64,000 nucleotides of DNA, from NCBI RefSeq assembly GCF_015689335.1, contig NZ_CP065053.1, positions 3,596,001 to 3,660,000 of the forward strand, written 5' to 3'. The position numbers were made by a program, and so were the translations under genes. The DNA comes from Massilia antarctica. Its GTDB lineage: Bacteria > Pseudomonadota > Gammaproteobacteria > Burkholderiales > Burkholderiaceae_D. Of this stretch, positions 42,749-52,662 are shown piece after piece (the stretch's first letter is position 1; every line of letters begins with the position of its first letter). The notes beneath the pieces were generated by a model. It saw nothing but the letters and a program-made list of their open reading frames with translations, was not told the origin of the DNA and ran no database searches.

Positions 42749-43855
42749 ATGTCCCAGCAATTCGGTCCAGAATACGTCCGTGCCATCGCTCCCTACCAGG
42801 CGGGCAAACCGATCGCCGAAGTCGCGCGCGAGTTCGGCCTCGACGAAGCGAACATCGTCAAACTGGCGTCGAACGAAAATCCGTTCGGCGTACCCGCATC
42901 GAGCCAGCAAGCCATGGCCGCCGCGGTGGCCGACCTGGGGCGCTACCCGGACGCCAACGGCTTCGACCTGAAAGCCGCGCTGGCCAAGCGCTACGAGGTG
43001 CCGGCCGACTGGATCACCCTGGGCAACGGCAGCAACGACATCCTCGAAATCGCCGCCCACGCCTTCGTGCAAACAGGCCAGGCCGTGGTGTACTCGCAGT
43101 ATTCGTTCGCCGTGTACGCGCTGGCGACCCAAGGCGTGGGTGCGCGCGCCATCGTGGTGCCGGCCAGGGAGTATGGCCATGACCTCGACGCCATGGCAGC
43201 AGCGATCGACGCCGACACGCGCCTGGTGTTCATCGCCAACCCGAACAACCCGACCGGCACCTTTATTCCGGCGGCGCAGATCGAAGCATTCCTGAACAAG
43301 GTGCCGGCCAATGTGGTTGTGGTGCTGGACGAAGCCTACAACGAATTCCTCGCGCCCGAGCACCAGTTCGAGTCGGCCCAGTGGGCGCGCAAGTATCCGA
43401 ACTTGCTGGTCTCGCGCACCTTCTCCAAGGCTTACGGCCTGGCCGGCCTGCGCGTCGGTTTCGCCATCGCGCAGCCAGCCCTGACCGACCTGATGAACCG
43501 CATCCGCCAGCCGTTCAACGTCAACTCGCTGGCCCAGGCCGCGGCCATCGCCGCCCTGAACGACACGCCATTCCTGGAGCAGGGCGCAAAGAACAACGCC
43601 GCCGGCTACGCGCAGTTTGTCGAAGCCTTCGACGAACTGGGACTGCAATACGTGCCATCGTTCGGTAACTTCGTGCTGGTCAAGGTTGGCGACGACGATG
43701 GCGCCGGTGCCCGCGTGAACCTGGCGCTGCTCAAGCAAGGCGTGATCGTGCGCCCGGTCGGCAACTACGGCCTGCCGCAATGGCTGCGCATCTCCATCGG
43801 CCTGCCGGCCGAAAACGCGATCTTCATCGCCGCCCTCAAGAAAGCGCTGGCCTGA
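42749..43855 (+). CDS. hisC: Histidinol-phosphate aminotransferase
   Basis: A 368-residue fold-type I aminotransferase. Markers are KLASNENPFGVP near the N-terminus, NPNNPTGTF in the middle, and the PLP lysine Lys227 in SRTFSKAYGLAGLR. In this pheA-hisC-tyrA-aroA arrangement it is usually the HisC2 type, which also transaminates aromatic keto acids, so a role in phenylalanine and tyrosine synthesis is probable. I start at MSQQFGPEYV (42749); the frame upstream overlaps pheA. Its stop is one base before the tyrA GTG. Confidence 0.92.
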   Translation: MSQQFGPEYVRAIAPYQAGKPIAEVAREFGLDEANIVKLASNENPFGVPASSQQAMAAAVADLGRYPDANGFDLKAALAKRYEVPADWITLGNGSNDILEIAAHAFVQTGQAVVYSQYSFAVYALATQGVGARAIVVPAREYGHDLDAMAAAIDADTRLVFIANPNNPTGTFIPAAQIEAFLNKVPANVVVVLDEAYNEFLAPEHQFESAQWARKYPNLLVSRTFSKAYGLAGLRVGFAIAQPALTDLMNRIRQPFNVNSLAQAAAIAALNDTPFLEQGAKNNAAGYAQFVEAFDELGLQYVPSFGNFVLVKVGDDDGAGARVNLALLKQGVIVRPVGNYGLPQWLRISIGLPAENAIFIAALKKALA

Positions 43856-43856
43856 C

Positions 43857-44762
43857 GTGTTCAATAAAGTCGTCATCTTCGGCGTAGGCCTGATCGGCGG
43901 CTCGTTCGCGCGCGCGTTGCGCCATGCGGGCGTGGTCACCACCCTGGTCGGCGTGGGCCGCTCGCCGCAAGCGATGGCGCGTGCCCTCGAACTGGGCATC
44001 ATCGACCAGGTGGCGGCCTCGGTGCAGGACGCGATGGCAGGCGCCGACCTGGTGCTGATCGCCGCGCCGGTGGCCCAGACCACGGCGATCCTGGTGTCCT
44101 TGCTGCCTTACCTGGAAGCGGGCACCGTCGTCACCGACGCCGGCAGCACCAAGTCCGACGTGGTGGCGGCCGCGCGCGCCGTGATGAAAGAGCGGGTTGG
44201 CCAGTTCGTGCCGGGCCACCCGATCGCCGGGCGCGAAACCAACGGCCCGGACGCCGCCATCGTCGACCTGTACCACGGCAAAAAGACCGTGCTCACGCCG
44301 CTGCCCGAGAATACGGCCGGCGATATCGACAGGGTGGCCGCCGCGTGGAGCGCGTGCGGCGCCATCGTCCACCGCCTCACGCCGCAGGAACACGACACCG
44401 TATTCGCCTCGGTCAGCCACCTGCCGCATTTGCTGGCCTACGCGCTGGTCGACGACATCGCCCGCAAGCCGCATGCGGACCTGTTGTTCCAATACGCCGC
44501 CAGCGGCTTTCGGGACTTCACGCGCATTGCCGGCTCCTCGCCCGAAATGTGGCGCGACATCAGCTTGGCCAACCAGGCGGCCCTGTTGGGCGAGTTGGAC
44601 GCATATCTGGCACAATTGACAGGATTGCGCACGATGCTCGCCAACGGCGACGGCGCCGCCATCGAAGCGGTGTTTGCCAACGCCCAGCGCGCGCGCTGCC
44701 GCTGGATCGAAGCGATCGAAACGGCCGAGGCACCGCCGGCGCAGGACAGCAGTCCGGAATAA
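43857..44762 (+). CDS. tyrA: Prephenate dehydrogenase
   Basis: A 301-residue TyrA. An N-terminal NAD(P)-binding fold has the [13 protein letters not shown] glycine motif (about 9-21). A catalytic stretch carries [13 protein letters not shown] (the histidine/glycine core of the family), and [19 protein letters not shown] follows further on. It starts with GTG at 43857, one base after the hisC stop. It oxidises prephenate to 4-hydroxyphenylpyruvate for tyrosine. No ACT domain is present; the length fits the short TyrA group. Confidence 0.94.
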   Translation: MFNKVVIFGVGLIGGSFARALRHAGVVTTLVGVGRSPQAMARALELGIIDQVAASVQDAMAGADLVLIAAPVAQTTAILVSLLPYLEAGTVVTDAGSTKSDVVAAARAVMKERVGQFVPGHPIAGRETNGPDAAIVDLYHGKKTVLTPLPENTAGDIDRVAAAWSACGAIVHRLTPQEHDTVFASVSHLPHLLAYALVDDIARKPHADLLFQYAASGFRDFTRIAGSSPEMWRDISLANQAALLGELDAYLAQLTGLRTMLANGDGAAIEAVFANAQRARCRWIEAIETAEAPPAQDSSPE

Positions 44763-44787
44763 ACCCAGCATTTCAAGGAACCCCAGC

Positions 44788-46122
44788 ATGACCCAGCAGA
44801 AGCAGTACCCGCACCATATCGATCTCAAGCCCGTCATGCACGTCGAGGGCGTGGTGCGGCTGCCGGGGTCCAAGAGCATCTCCAACCGCACCTTGCTGCT
44901 GGCCGCGCTGGCCGAAGGCAGCACCACCATCGTCGGCCTGCTCGCCTCGGACGACACGCTGGTCATGCTGGGCGCACTGCGCTCCTTGGGCCTGGCATGG
45001 GAGCAGGTCGACGAGCATACCCACATCGTGCATGGCGGCGGCGGCATCCTGCCGGCGCACGAAGCCGATCTGTTCATGGGCAATGCCGGCACCGCGATCC
45101 GGCCGCTGACGGCGGCGCTGGCCGTCATTGGCGGCGACTACACCCTGCACGGCGTCACCCGCATGCACGAGCGCCCGATCGGCGACCTGGTCGACGCCTT
45201 GAACGCGATTGGCGCCCAGATCGAGTACACCGGCGTGGAAGGATTCCCGCCGCTGCGCATCCGGCGCGGACATATTCACGCGCAGCGCCTGTCGGTGCGC
45301 GGGAACGTATCGAGCCAGTTTTTGACGGCGCTGCTGATGGCCGCGCCGCTGATGGCGCGCGAGCACCCGGTGACCATCGACGTCGTTGGTGAACTGATCT
45401 CCAAGCCGTATATCGAAATCACCCTGAACCTGATGCGGCGTTTCGGCGTGACGGTGGAGCAGGATGGCTGGCAATCGTTCACGGTGCAGCCGGGGCAGCG
45501 CTATGCCAGTCCGGGCACGATCCACGTCGAAGGCGACGCCTCGTCGGCCTCGTACTTCCTGGCGGCCGGCGCGATCGGCGGCGGTCCGATCCGGGTTGAA
45601 GGGGTAGGGCGCGACAGCATCCAGGGCGACGTGCGCTTTGCCGAAGCGCTGGAACAGATGGGCGCGACGATCACGCGCGGCGACAACTGGATCGAAGCGC
45701 GCTCGAATGGGGTACTCAAGGCCATCGACGCCGACTTCAACCATATTCCCGACGCCGCCATGACGATTGCCGTGGCCGCGCTGTACGCCGACGGCACCAC
45801 CACCTTGCGCAACATCGCCAGCTGGCGGGTGAAAGAGACGGACCGCCTGGCCGCGATGGCGACCGAATTGCGCAAGCTGGGCGCGGTGGTGGAAGAGGGG
45901 CCGGACTACATCTCGGTCACCCCGCCGGCGGGCGAACTGAGCGCCGCGACAATCGACACCTATGACGACCACCGGATGGCGATGTGCTTCTCGCTGGCGA
46001 GCCTGGACGGCAAAGCGCGGCGCGGCAACACCATGCGCATCAACGACCCGAAATGCGTCGCCAAGACCTTCCCCGACTACTTCGACGCCTTCGCCGGCAT
46101 CGCCCACGAGAACCTGATTTAA
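44788..46122 (+). CDS. aroA: 3-phosphoshikimate 1-carboxyvinyltransferase (EPSP synthase)
   Basis: A 444-residue EPSP synthase. [19 protein letters not shown] is near the N-terminus. The class I-like [17 protein letters not shown] holds the glyphosate-sensing glycine. C-terminal markers are [20 protein letters not shown] and [13 protein letters not shown]. It joins shikimate 3-phosphate and PEP. CAAGGAA lies before the ATG at 44788; upstream in-frame codons overlap tyrA. In many betaproteobacteria tyrA, aroA and cmk are contiguous; here a 389-base repeat-bearing spacer separates aroA from cmk. Confidence 0.96.
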   Translation: MTQQKQYPHHIDLKPVMHVEGVVRLPGSKSISNRTLLLAALAEGSTTIVGLLASDDTLVMLGALRSLGLAWEQVDEHTHIVHGGGGILPAHEADLFMGNAGTAIRPLTAALAVIGGDYTLHGVTRMHERPIGDLVDALNAIGAQIEYTGVEGFPPLRIRRGHIHAQRLSVRGNVSSQFLTALLMAAPLMAREHPVTIDVVGELISKPYIEITLNLMRRFGVTVEQDGWQSFTVQPGQRYASPGTIHVEGDASSASYFLAAGAIGGGPIRVEGVGRDSIQGDVRFAEALEQMGATITRGDNWIEARSNGVLKAIDADFNHIPDAAMTIAVAALYADGTTTLRNIASWRVKETDRLAAMATELRKLGAVVEEGPDYISVTPPAGELSAATIDTYDDHRMAMCFSLASLDGKARRGNTMRINDPKCVAKTFPDYFDAFAGIAHENLI

Positions 46123-46511
46123 GCCGATATCGTTGCAAAACCTGGGGACAGACCCCGGCTTCTCCTATAACCAGGCGCAGACCTCCTACAACCGGGGTCT
46201 GACCTCTGATTAGAAATTAATTGCATCACAGCGATTGAAGCTGTTGCCGCTAAACTAAGTTCCGTCTCGTCCGCGCACGCAGACGCCCAAGCACGGTCGG
46301 GCGTCGTTGCAAAACCGGCGCTGGCGAACCGGTAACTATCCATGGTTTTGCAACTAATTTCTAATCAGAGGTCAGACCCCGGTTGGGTGGTTTTACAATG
46401 TTTCTAATCAGAGGTCAGACCCCGGTTCTAGGATTTTGGTCCCGGTTGTAGGATTTTTGCCAGACTGCCGTTTTTGTACGTTTTATCGTGATTTCACCAG
46501 GACACCGTCCC
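46123..46511. repeat. REP-like inverted-repeat cluster between aroA and cmk
   Basis: The core GAGGTCAGACCCCGG occurs as part of a longer unit in the direct orientation at 46349-46384 and 46401-46427, and inverted at 46190-46224. The unit includes TTTCTAATCAGAGG before the core. Shorter related bits are GGGGACAGACCCCGG near 46144-46158 and two CCGGTT[C/G]TAGGATTTT copies near 46422-46457, with an inverted relative near 46184. No gene is present. The layout is that of repetitive extragenic palindromes, which in this family are linked to REP-associated transposases; none lies in the window. Confidence 0.75.
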
Positions 46512-47183
46512 ATGCCACATTCGAACATCCCCGTCATCGCCATCGATGGCCCCACCGCGTCCGGCAAGGGCACCGTCGCGCATAAGGTGGCCGATCGCCT
46601 CGGCTTTCATTACCTCGATTCGGGCGCCCTGTATCGCCTCACCGCCTTGATGGCCTTGCGCCGCGCTACGGAACTTTCCGATGAGCACGCCCTCGCCAAG
46701 CTGGCCGAACACCTCCCCGCCAGCTTCAGCGGCGGCGAAATCTTGCTGGCTCACGAAAATGTCACCCAACTCATCCGCGCGGAAGAGGTTGGCAACGTGG
46801 CATCGAAGATCGCCGCGCTGCCCGCCGTGCGCCAGGCGCTGTTCGCGCTGCAGCTCGGCTTTCGCCGCGCGCCAGGCCTGGTTGCCGATGGCCGCGACAT
46901 GGGCACGGTAATCTTTCCGCACGCGCAACTGAAAGTGTTCTTGACAGCCAGCACAGAGGCGCGCGCGCAACGCCGATATAAGCAATTGATTGACAAGGGG
47001 TTTTCTGCTAATATAGAAGACCTCCTGTCCGATTTGAAGGCGCGCGACGACCGTGATACTTACCGGGCCATCGCGCCATTGATGCCGGCAGAAGGGGCGC
47101 ACCTGCTCGATACTTCCAATATGACCGCTGACGAAGCGGTCGAGGAAGTGCTGAAATGGTATGCGCACGCTAAGCAGTCGTAA
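46512..47183 (+). CDS. cmk: Cytidylate kinase
   Basis: A 223-residue nucleoside monophosphate kinase. The P-loop is GPTASGKGT at residues 13-21. The CMP-binding [10 protein letters not shown] follows, then [13 protein letters not shown] in the middle and the lid arginines around [10 protein letters not shown]. It phosphorylates CMP and dCMP. AGGA lies about eight bases before the ATG at 46512. The cmk-rpsA order is conserved across Proteobacteria. Confidence 0.95.
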   Translation: MPHSNIPVIAIDGPTASGKGTVAHKVADRLGFHYLDSGALYRLTALMALRRATELSDEHALAKLAEHLPASFSGGEILLAHENVTQLIRAEEVGNVASKIAALPAVRQALFALQLGFRRAPGLVADGRDMGTVIFPHAQLKVFLTASTEARAQRRYKQLIDKGFSANIEDLLSDLKARDDRDTYRAIAPLMPAEGAHLLDTSNMTADEAVEEVLKWYAHAKQS

Positions 47184-47201
47184 TCTGAAGTAGCAATGGG
47201 T

Positions 47202-47231
47202 GCTTGCAATTGCAATAGTGCCATTGCAAGC
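47202..47231 (+). promoter_or_regulatory. rpsA leader stem-loop
   Basis: GCTTGCAAT and ATTGCAAGC form a perfect nine-base-pair stem with a 12-base loop in the 117-base cmk-rpsA gap. No T run follows, so it is not a terminator. The rpsA start has no clear Shine-Dalgarno sequence. Ribosomal protein S1 represses its own structured leader in enterobacteria; a similar control is inferred. Confidence 0.55.
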
Positions 47232-47300
47232 GTTGAATCAACCTATAACCCAGTTTAAGTCGCATGGTGCGATCTCTGCTGGCTAACTCGTGTACAAACT

Positions 47301-49013
47301 ATGTCAACAGCAACAACTGAAGCAACCGGTATGGAAAGTTTTGCAGCGCTCTTCGAGGAATCGTTGTCGCGCCAAGATATGCGCTCCGGCGAAGTTATTT
47401 CCGCTGAAGTCGTGCGTCTCGACCACAATTTCGTGATCGTGAACGCTGGCCTCAAATCCGAAGCTTTCATTCCTATCGAAGAATTCAAGAACGACCAGGG
47501 CGAACTGGAAGTTCAAGTCGGCGATTTCGTTTCCGTAGCGATTGAATCGCTGGAAAACGGCTTCGGCGACACCATCCTGTCGCGCGACAAGGCCAAGCGC
47601 CTGGCGTCGTGGCTGGCTCTGGAAAAAGCCATGGAATCGGGCGAGATCGTCGTCGGTACCGTCAATGGCAAAGTCAAGGGCGGCCTGACCGTTCTGACCA
47701 ACGGCATCCGCGCGTTCCTGCCGGGTTCGCTGGTCGACACCCGTCCTGTCAAGGATACCACCCCGTTCGAAGGCAAGACCCTGGAATTCAAGGTCATCAA
47801 GCTCGACCGTAAGCGCAACAACGTGGTTCTGTCCCGCCGCGCCGTCATCGAAGCATCGATGGGCGAAGAGCGTCAGAAACTGATGGAAACCTTGAAAGAA
47901 GGCACCGTGGTGACCGGCGTCGTCAAAAATATCACCGACTACGGCGCGTTCGTGGATCTGGGCGGTATCGATGGCCTGCTGCACATCACCGATCTGGCAT
48001 GGCGTCGTGTGCGTCACCCATCGGAAGTGCTGACCGTTGGCCAGGAAATCACCGCTAAAGTCCTGAAGTACGATCAGGAAAAGAACCGTGTTTCGCTGGG
48101 CGTGAAGCAACTGGGCGACGATCCTTGGACCGGTCTGTCCCGTCGTTATCCACAAAGCACCCGTCTGTTCGGCAAAGTAACGAACCTCACCGACTACGGC
48201 GCGTTCGTGGAAGTCGAGCAGGGTATCGAAGGTCTGGTTCACGTTTCCGAAATGGACTGGACCAACAAGAACGTGGCACCAAACAAAGTTGTCCAGCTGG
48301 GCGACGAAGTGGAAGTCATGGTTCTCGAGATCGACGAAGAGCGTCGCCGTATTTCGCTGGGCATGAAGCAGTGCAAAGCAAATCCATGGGATGACTTCGG
48401 CGTTACCCACAAGAAGGGCGACAAAGTCCGCGGCGCGATCAAGTCGATCACCGACTTCGGCGTGTTCATCGGCCTGGCCGGCAATATCGATGGTCTGGTA
48501 CACCTGTCCGACCTGTCCTGGACCGAAACCGGCGAAGAAGCTGTCCGCCGTTTCAAAAAGGGCGACGAACTGGAAGCCATCGTGTTGGCGATCGACGTCG
48601 AGCGCGAGCGCGTTTCCCTGGGTGTCAAGCAACTCGAAGGCGACCCATTCAACAACTTCGCTGCAATGAACGACAAAGGCTCCCTAGTAACGGGTACGGT
48701 CAAGTCGGTCGAGCCTAAGGGCGCTGTGATCCAGCTGTCCGAAGAAGTTGAAGGCTACCTGCGTGCTTCCGAAATCTCGCGCGACCGCGTTGAAGATGCC
48801 GGTACCCACCTGAAGGTTGGCGATTCGGTTGAAGCGCTGGTGATCAACATTGACCGCAAAGCGCGCAGCATCCAGCTGTCGATCAAAGCGAAAGACAATG
48901 TCGAGACCCAGGAAGCGATGCAGAAAATGGCTACCTCGTCCGACAACAATGCAGCATCGGGCACCACCAGCCTGGGCGCGCTGTTGAAAGCTAAGTTCGA
49001 CAACAAGAACTAA
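47301..49013 (+). CDS. rpsA: 30S ribosomal protein S1
   Basis: A 570-residue protein with six S1 RNA-binding domains. The first two are the ribosome-docking type ([20 protein letters not shown], and [20 protein letters not shown]). The later four have the repeated [20 protein letters not shown] pattern. S1 delivers structured mRNAs to the ribosome. The N-terminus [20 protein letters not shown] is the usual betaproteobacterial form, supporting the first ATG. The next gene, ihfB, is 18 bases downstream. Confidence 0.97.
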   Translation: MSTATTEATGMESFAALFEESLSRQDMRSGEVISAEVVRLDHNFVIVNAGLKSEAFIPIEEFKNDQGELEVQVGDFVSVAIESLENGFGDTILSRDKAKRLASWLALEKAMESGEIVVGTVNGKVKGGLTVLTNGIRAFLPGSLVDTRPVKDTTPFEGKTLEFKVIKLDRKRNNVVLSRRAVIEASMGEERQKLMETLKEGTVVTGVVKNITDYGAFVDLGGIDGLLHITDLAWRRVRHPSEVLTVGQEITAKVLKYDQEKNRVSLGVKQLGDDPWTGLSRRYPQSTRLFGKVTNLTDYGAFVEVEQGIEGLVHVSEMDWTNKNVAPNKVVQLGDEVEVMVLEIDEERRRISLGMKQCKANPWDDFGVTHKKGDKVRGAIKSITDFGVFIGLAGNIDGLVHLSDLSWTETGEEAVRRFKKGDELEAIVLAIDVERERVSLGVKQLEGDPFNNFAAMNDKGSLVTGTVKSVEPKGAVIQLSEEVEGYLRASEISRDRVEDAGTHLKVGDSVEALVINIDRKARSIQLSIKAKDNVETQEAMQKMATSSDNNAASGTTSLGALLKAKFDNKN

Positions 49014-49031
49014 GACACTCGGAATCGACAG

Positions 49032-49337
49032 ATGACGAAGTCCGAGTTGATTAACCGCCTGGCTGAGCGCTATTCTCAGCTGGTGGCCAAGGATGCGGAG
49101 TACGCTGTCAAGACCATTCTCGATGCCATGACCAACGCCCTGGCGACTGGCCAGCGCATCGAAATCCGTGGTTTCGGCAGTTTTGCCCTGAACAGCCGGC
49201 CGCCGCGCATCGGACGCAATCCCAAGTCCGGCGACAAGGTGATGGTCCCCGAAAAACGGGTTCCCCACTTCAAGCCGGGCAAGCAATTGCGCGAACGGGT
49301 AGATGCGATGGTCGGGCAGCCGATTATTGAAGACTGA
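49032..49337 (+). CDS. ihfB: Integration host factor beta subunit
   Basis: A 101-residue HU/IHF protein. The N-terminal helices [17 protein letters not shown] are followed by the DNA-binding arm core [20 protein letters not shown] and [20 protein letters not shown]. It bends DNA with IhfA and takes part in recombination, replication and phage integration. It follows rpsA as in most Proteobacteria. A clear terminator comes directly after. Confidence 0.96.
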   Translation: MTKSELINRLAERYSQLVAKDAEYAVKTILDAMTNALATGQRIEIRGFGSFALNSRPPRIGRNPKSGDKVMVPEKRVPHFKPGKQLRERVDAMVGQPIIED

Positions 49338-49358
49338 GTCGTTTGTCGACACAGAAGA

Positions 49359-49385
49359 ACGGCATCCACGGATGCCGTTTTTTTT
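49359..49385 (+). terminator. Terminator after ihfB
   Basis: ACGGCATC (49359-49366) and GATGCCGT (49371-49378) form an eight-base-pair stem with a four-base loop, followed by a run of T. Confidence 0.87.
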
Positions 49386-49495
49386 CGCCCTTTGTGCCGC
49401 TGCGGGACGTCGCCGGAGTGGCCGGCCTGTCCCGGCCCCCCTTTGTTTTGGTGTAATATGCGACACTTGCGACCTTTTCAGACTGGACCTGGCTG

Positions 49496-49801
49496 ATGAA
49501 ATTTGTATCCACCATCGTTGGATTTATTCTGTTTATCCTGTTTTTCGGCTTCGCGCTGAAGAATACGCAGGAAGTCGACCTGCACTTTTTCCTCAATTAC
49601 GAATTGCGCGGCCCCCTGGTGCTGATGCTGCTGGGCTTTTTCGTCGCCGGCGCCGCCCTCGGCATCCTGGCCGTCACGCCCACCATGTTCCGCCACCGCC
49701 GCGAAACGTCGAAACACAAGAACACCATCGTCGCCCTGCAAACCGTGGCGCGTACCAAGGTGTCCCAACCGCAGCCGGACAGCGTCAACACCCAGCAGTA
49801 A
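49496..49801 (+). CDS. lapA: LapA-domain membrane protein
   Basis: A 101-residue protein with two membrane helices (FVSTIVGFILFILFFGFAL and LVLMLLGFFVAGAALGILAV) around a short loop with the typical NTQEVDLHFFLNYE, followed by a basic cytoplasmic tail. It matches LapA (DUF1049). With LapB it controls lipopolysaccharide synthesis by steering FtsH degradation of LpxC. It lies 30 bases before lapB. Confidence 0.88.
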   Translation: MKFVSTIVGFILFILFFGFALKNTQEVDLHFFLNYELRGPLVLMLLGFFVAGAALGILAVTPTMFRHRRETSKHKNTIVALQTVARTKVSQPQPDSVNTQQ

Positions 49802-49831
49802 CCCATCTGAAAAACCAACAAAAAGAACCGC

Positions 49832-51007
49832 ATGGAATTTGAAATCTGGATGTTGCTTGGCATCCCACTGTTTTTCGCCCTGGGATGGATCGCCGCGCGC
49901 GTCGATATCCAGCAACTGCTCTCCGAATCGCGCACCTTGCCGCGCGGGTACTTCCGCGGCCTCAATTTCCTGCTCAATGAGCAGCCCGACAAGGCCATCG
50001 ATGCCTTCATCGATATCGTCAAGCTCGATCCGGAAACGGTCGAGATGCATTTTGCCCTCGGCAATCTGTTCCGCCGCCGCGGCGAGATCGAGCGCGCCAT
50101 CCGCGTCCACCAGAACCTGCTCTCGCGCCCGGATTTGCCGGCCGAAGAGCAAGCCCACGGCCAGTACGAACTGGGCATGGATTACCTCAAGGCCGGCTTG
50201 CTCGACCGCGCCGAGGAAACCTTCAACCTGCTGCTCGAAACCTCTTACGGCGCCCAGGCGCGCCGCGCCCTGCTCGAAATCTACCAGCGCGAAAAGGAGT
50301 GGCCACGCGCGATCGAGGCGGCGCTCGGCCTGCAGGAATCCGGCGCCGGCGCGCGCCAGAAGGAAATCGCCCAGTTCTACTGCGAGCTGGCCCAGGATGC
50401 GCTGGTCCACATGCACACCGACGACGCCATGGCCTTGCTCGACAAAGCCCTGCAGGCCGACCGCAAGAACGTCCGTGCGACCCTGCTGACTGGCGACGCC
50501 CAGCTGGTCAAGGGCGATGCCGAAGGCGCGCTGGTCACCTGGCGCCGCGTCGAGCAGCAAAGCGTGCCGCACGTGGCCCTGGTCGCGCAGCGCCTGATGG
50601 ATGGCTACCGCAAGGTCGGCCGCCCGCAGGAAGGCGTGAACCTGCTGCGCTCCTACCTGGCCGAAGCGTCCTCCATCGACCTGATCGAAGTGGTGTTCAA
50701 GGCCGTCATCGAGCTCGATGGCGTGGACGCGGCCAAGCAGCTGATGATCGAGGAACTGCGCCGCAATCCGACCCTGCTCGGCCTCGACAAGCTGCTCGAA
50801 GCGCGCCTGATGGATGCGCCGGCCGATGTCTGGGAAGAGCTGTCGATGGTGAAGAACCTGGTGCGCGGCTACACCCAGAAGCTGGCGCGCTACCAGTGCA
50901 GCCACTGCGGCTTCAAGGCGCGCCAGTTCTACTGGCAGTGCCCGGGATGCAGCCGCTGGGAGACCTACCCGCCGCGCCGCACCGAAGAACTCAATGTCAT
51001 GAATTAA
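49832..51007 (+). CDS. lapB: LapB (YciM), LPS assembly regulator
   Basis: A 391-residue protein. An N-terminal membrane anchor (FEIWMLLGIPLFFALGWIAA) is followed by a run of TPR helices from about residue 45 to 340 (LNEQPDKAIDAFIDIVKLDP is the first clear one). A C-terminal rubredoxin-like metal-binding domain has CSHCGF and CPGCSRW (about 352-372). LapB adapts FtsH to degrade LpxC when LPS is plentiful. Both metal-binding CxxC pairs are intact. Confidence 0.93.
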   Translation: MEFEIWMLLGIPLFFALGWIAARVDIQQLLSESRTLPRGYFRGLNFLLNEQPDKAIDAFIDIVKLDPETVEMHFALGNLFRRRGEIERAIRVHQNLLSRPDLPAEEQAHGQYELGMDYLKAGLLDRAEETFNLLLETSYGAQARRALLEIYQREKEWPRAIEAALGLQESGAGARQKEIAQFYCELAQDALVHMHTDDAMALLDKALQADRKNVRATLLTGDAQLVKGDAEGALVTWRRVEQQSVPHVALVAQRLMDGYRKVGRPQEGVNLLRSYLAEASSIDLIEVVFKAVIELDGVDAAKQLMIEELRRNPTLLGLDKLLEARLMDAPADVWEELSMVKNLVRGYTQKLARYQCSHCGFKARQFYWQCPGCSRWETYPPRRTEELNVMN

Positions 51008-51022
51008 ACGTATCTGAAACCG

Positions 51023-52006
51023 ATGACCAATCTCACCGCCACCCCCGCGCGCCTGCTCAGCGCCGACAGCCATCCCTTCATCGCCGCGCCCGACCTGGCC
51101 GCGGTGCGTATCCTGGTCGTCGGCGACGTGATGCTGGACCGTTACTGGTTCGGCGACGTCAGCCGCATCTCGCCGGAAGCGCCGGTACCGATCGTGCGCA
51201 TCGAAAGGCGCGAAGAGCGCCTGGGCGGCGCAGCCAACGTGGCGCGCAACGCGGCCGCCCTGGGCGCGCGCTGCGGCCTGCTGGGCGTGGTCGGCGCCGA
51301 CGAAGCGGGCGAGCAGGTGGCGCAGCTGCTGGCCGAATCGCGCATCGACAGCTTCCTGCAACGCGATCCAGCCATCTCCACCATCATCAAGCTGCGTGTG
51401 ATCGGCCGCCAGCAGCAGCTGCTGCGCATCGATTTCGAGGATGCGCCCACCGACACCGTCCTGCGCGACAAGCTCACCCAGTTCAACGCGCTGCTGCCCG
51501 ATTACGACGTGGTGATCCTGTCCGACTACAACAAGGGCAGCCTGGTGAACGTGGCACACATGATCGAGGCGGGCCGCGCGGCCGGCAAGGTCGTCATGGT
51601 CGACCCCAAGGGCGACGATTTTTCGCGTTACGCCGGGGCCACCGTGCTCACGCCGAACAAGTCGGAGTTCCGCCGCATCGTCGGCAGCTGGTCGTCCGAA
51701 GACCAGCTCACCGCCAAGGCCCAGGCCCTGCGCGCCGAACTGCGCCTCGACGCGCTGCTGCTCACCCGCTCGGAAGAGGGCATGAGTCTGTACACCGCCA
51801 GCGAAGTGCTGCACATGCACGCCGACGCGCGCGAAGTGTTCGACGTCTCAGGCGCCGGCGACACCGTGATTGCGACCATGGCCTCGATGCTTGGCGCCGG
51901 CATGCCGATGGCCGACGCCATCATGACGGCCAACCGCGCCGGCGGCATCGTCGTAGGCAAGCTCGGCACGGCGACCGTGACGCGCGAGGAACTGTTCGGC
52001 CTGTAG
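51023..52006 (+). CDS. rfaE1: D-glycero-beta-D-manno-heptose-7-phosphate kinase
   Basis: A 327-residue PfkB-type sugar kinase. It opens VRILVVGDVMLDRYWFGDVS, then has RLGGAANVARNAAALGARC and the ATP-site DVSGAGDTVIATMAS with catalytic Asp280. It is the kinase half (HldE N-terminal type) without the adenylyltransferase domain, as usual in betaproteobacteria, where the second activity is encoded separately. It makes heptose bisphosphate for the LPS inner core. It lies 16 bases after lapB, fitting shared LPS control. Confidence 0.93.
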   Translation: MTNLTATPARLLSADSHPFIAAPDLAAVRILVVGDVMLDRYWFGDVSRISPEAPVPIVRIERREERLGGAANVARNAAALGARCGLLGVVGADEAGEQVAQLLAESRIDSFLQRDPAISTIIKLRVIGRQQQLLRIDFEDAPTDTVLRDKLTQFNALLPDYDVVILSDYNKGSLVNVAHMIEAGRAAGKVVMVDPKGDDFSRYAGATVLTPNKSEFRRIVGSWSSEDQLTAKAQALRAELRLDALLLTRSEEGMSLYTASEVLHMHADAREVFDVSGAGDTVIATMASMLGAGMPMADAIMTANRAGGIVVGKLGTATVTREELFGL

Positions 52007-52096
52007 ACAAGCCGGGCCTGCCTACACGATTGGCATTTTGCTGTTCTGATAACGCTCAATCGGAGCGGTCAACATTGTGCCGCATCGTCCGTTAGC

Positions 52097-52126
52097 TTGT
52101 TGGGGGCGCGACCGCGTTCCTACAAT
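52097..52126 (+). promoter_or_regulatory. Promoter of the ComEA-like gene
   Basis: TTGTTG (52097-52102) and TACAAT (52121-52126) are separated by 18 bases. The expected transcript start near 52133 gives a leader of about ten bases with GGAG before the ATG at 52143. Confidence 0.6.
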
Positions 52127-52142
52127 CTGATGGAGACACAAC

Positions 52143-52499
52143 ATGATCCGTAAATTGATGCTTGCAGTTGCAGCGCTGGTGGCCGCGATGAGCATGGCGT
52201 TTGCCCAGGTCGACGTGAACAAGGCGGACGCAGCCGCACTGGACAGTGTGAAGGGTGTCGGGCCCGCCACCTCCAAGCTGATCCTGGAAGAGCGCACCAA
52301 GGGCGGCGATTTCAAGGACTGGACCGACTTCGCCAAGCGCGTCAAGGGTGTGGGCGACAAGCGCGCCGCCAAGCTGTCGCAGGCCGGGCTGCAGGTAGCG
52401 GGCAAGCCGTTTGGCGGTGCCGGTGCCGCCAAACCGACCGCTGCGGCGGGCAAACCCGCCCCAAGCGCCAAGCCGGCGCCGGCGCCAGCCAAAATGTAA
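52143..52499 (+). CDS. ComEA-like helix-hairpin-helix DNA-binding protein
   Basis: A 118-residue secreted protein. Residues 1-21 form a signal peptide (MIRKLMLAVAALVAAMSMAFA). Residues 22-80 contain two helix-hairpin-helix motifs (VDVNKADAAALDSVKGVGPA, then FAKRVKGVGDKRAAKLSQAG). An Ala/Pro/Lys-rich tail follows. It resembles the ComEA family, periplasmic DNA-binding proteins that pull in DNA during transformation. Many betaproteobacteria have several paralogues, some unrelated to competence, so the role remains open. Confidence 0.8.
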   Translation: MIRKLMLAVAALVAAMSMAFAQVDVNKADAAALDSVKGVGPATSKLILEERTKGGDFKDWTDFAKRVKGVGDKRAAKLSQAGLQVAGKPFGGAGAAKPTAAAGKPAPSAKPAPAPAKM

Positions 52500-52516
52500 G
52501 CGTCGCGCGTCCTGCC

Positions 52517-52545
52517 AAAAACCCCGCCTTGCCGCGGGGTTTTTT
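52517..52545 (+). terminator. Terminator after the ComEA-like gene
   Basis: AACCCCGC and GCGGGGTT form the stem around a six-base loop (52520-52541 region), with A run before and T6 after. Confidence 0.87.
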
Positions 52546-52662
52546 CATGGAATATGCGCGGCATGGGCAAAGTTTTTTCGCTGTATGGACGCGCTTGCGC
52601 GCGCCGGGCCGTGAGAAGATAACGTCGCCCATTCAACCGTCGCCCGCCGCAAAGGATCCCTC

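Noticed and set aside
49478..51820. Open frame of 780 codons on the minus strand over lapA, lapB and rfaE1
   Set aside because: Antisense shadow of three well-supported genes. Long shadows are expected at this G+C content.
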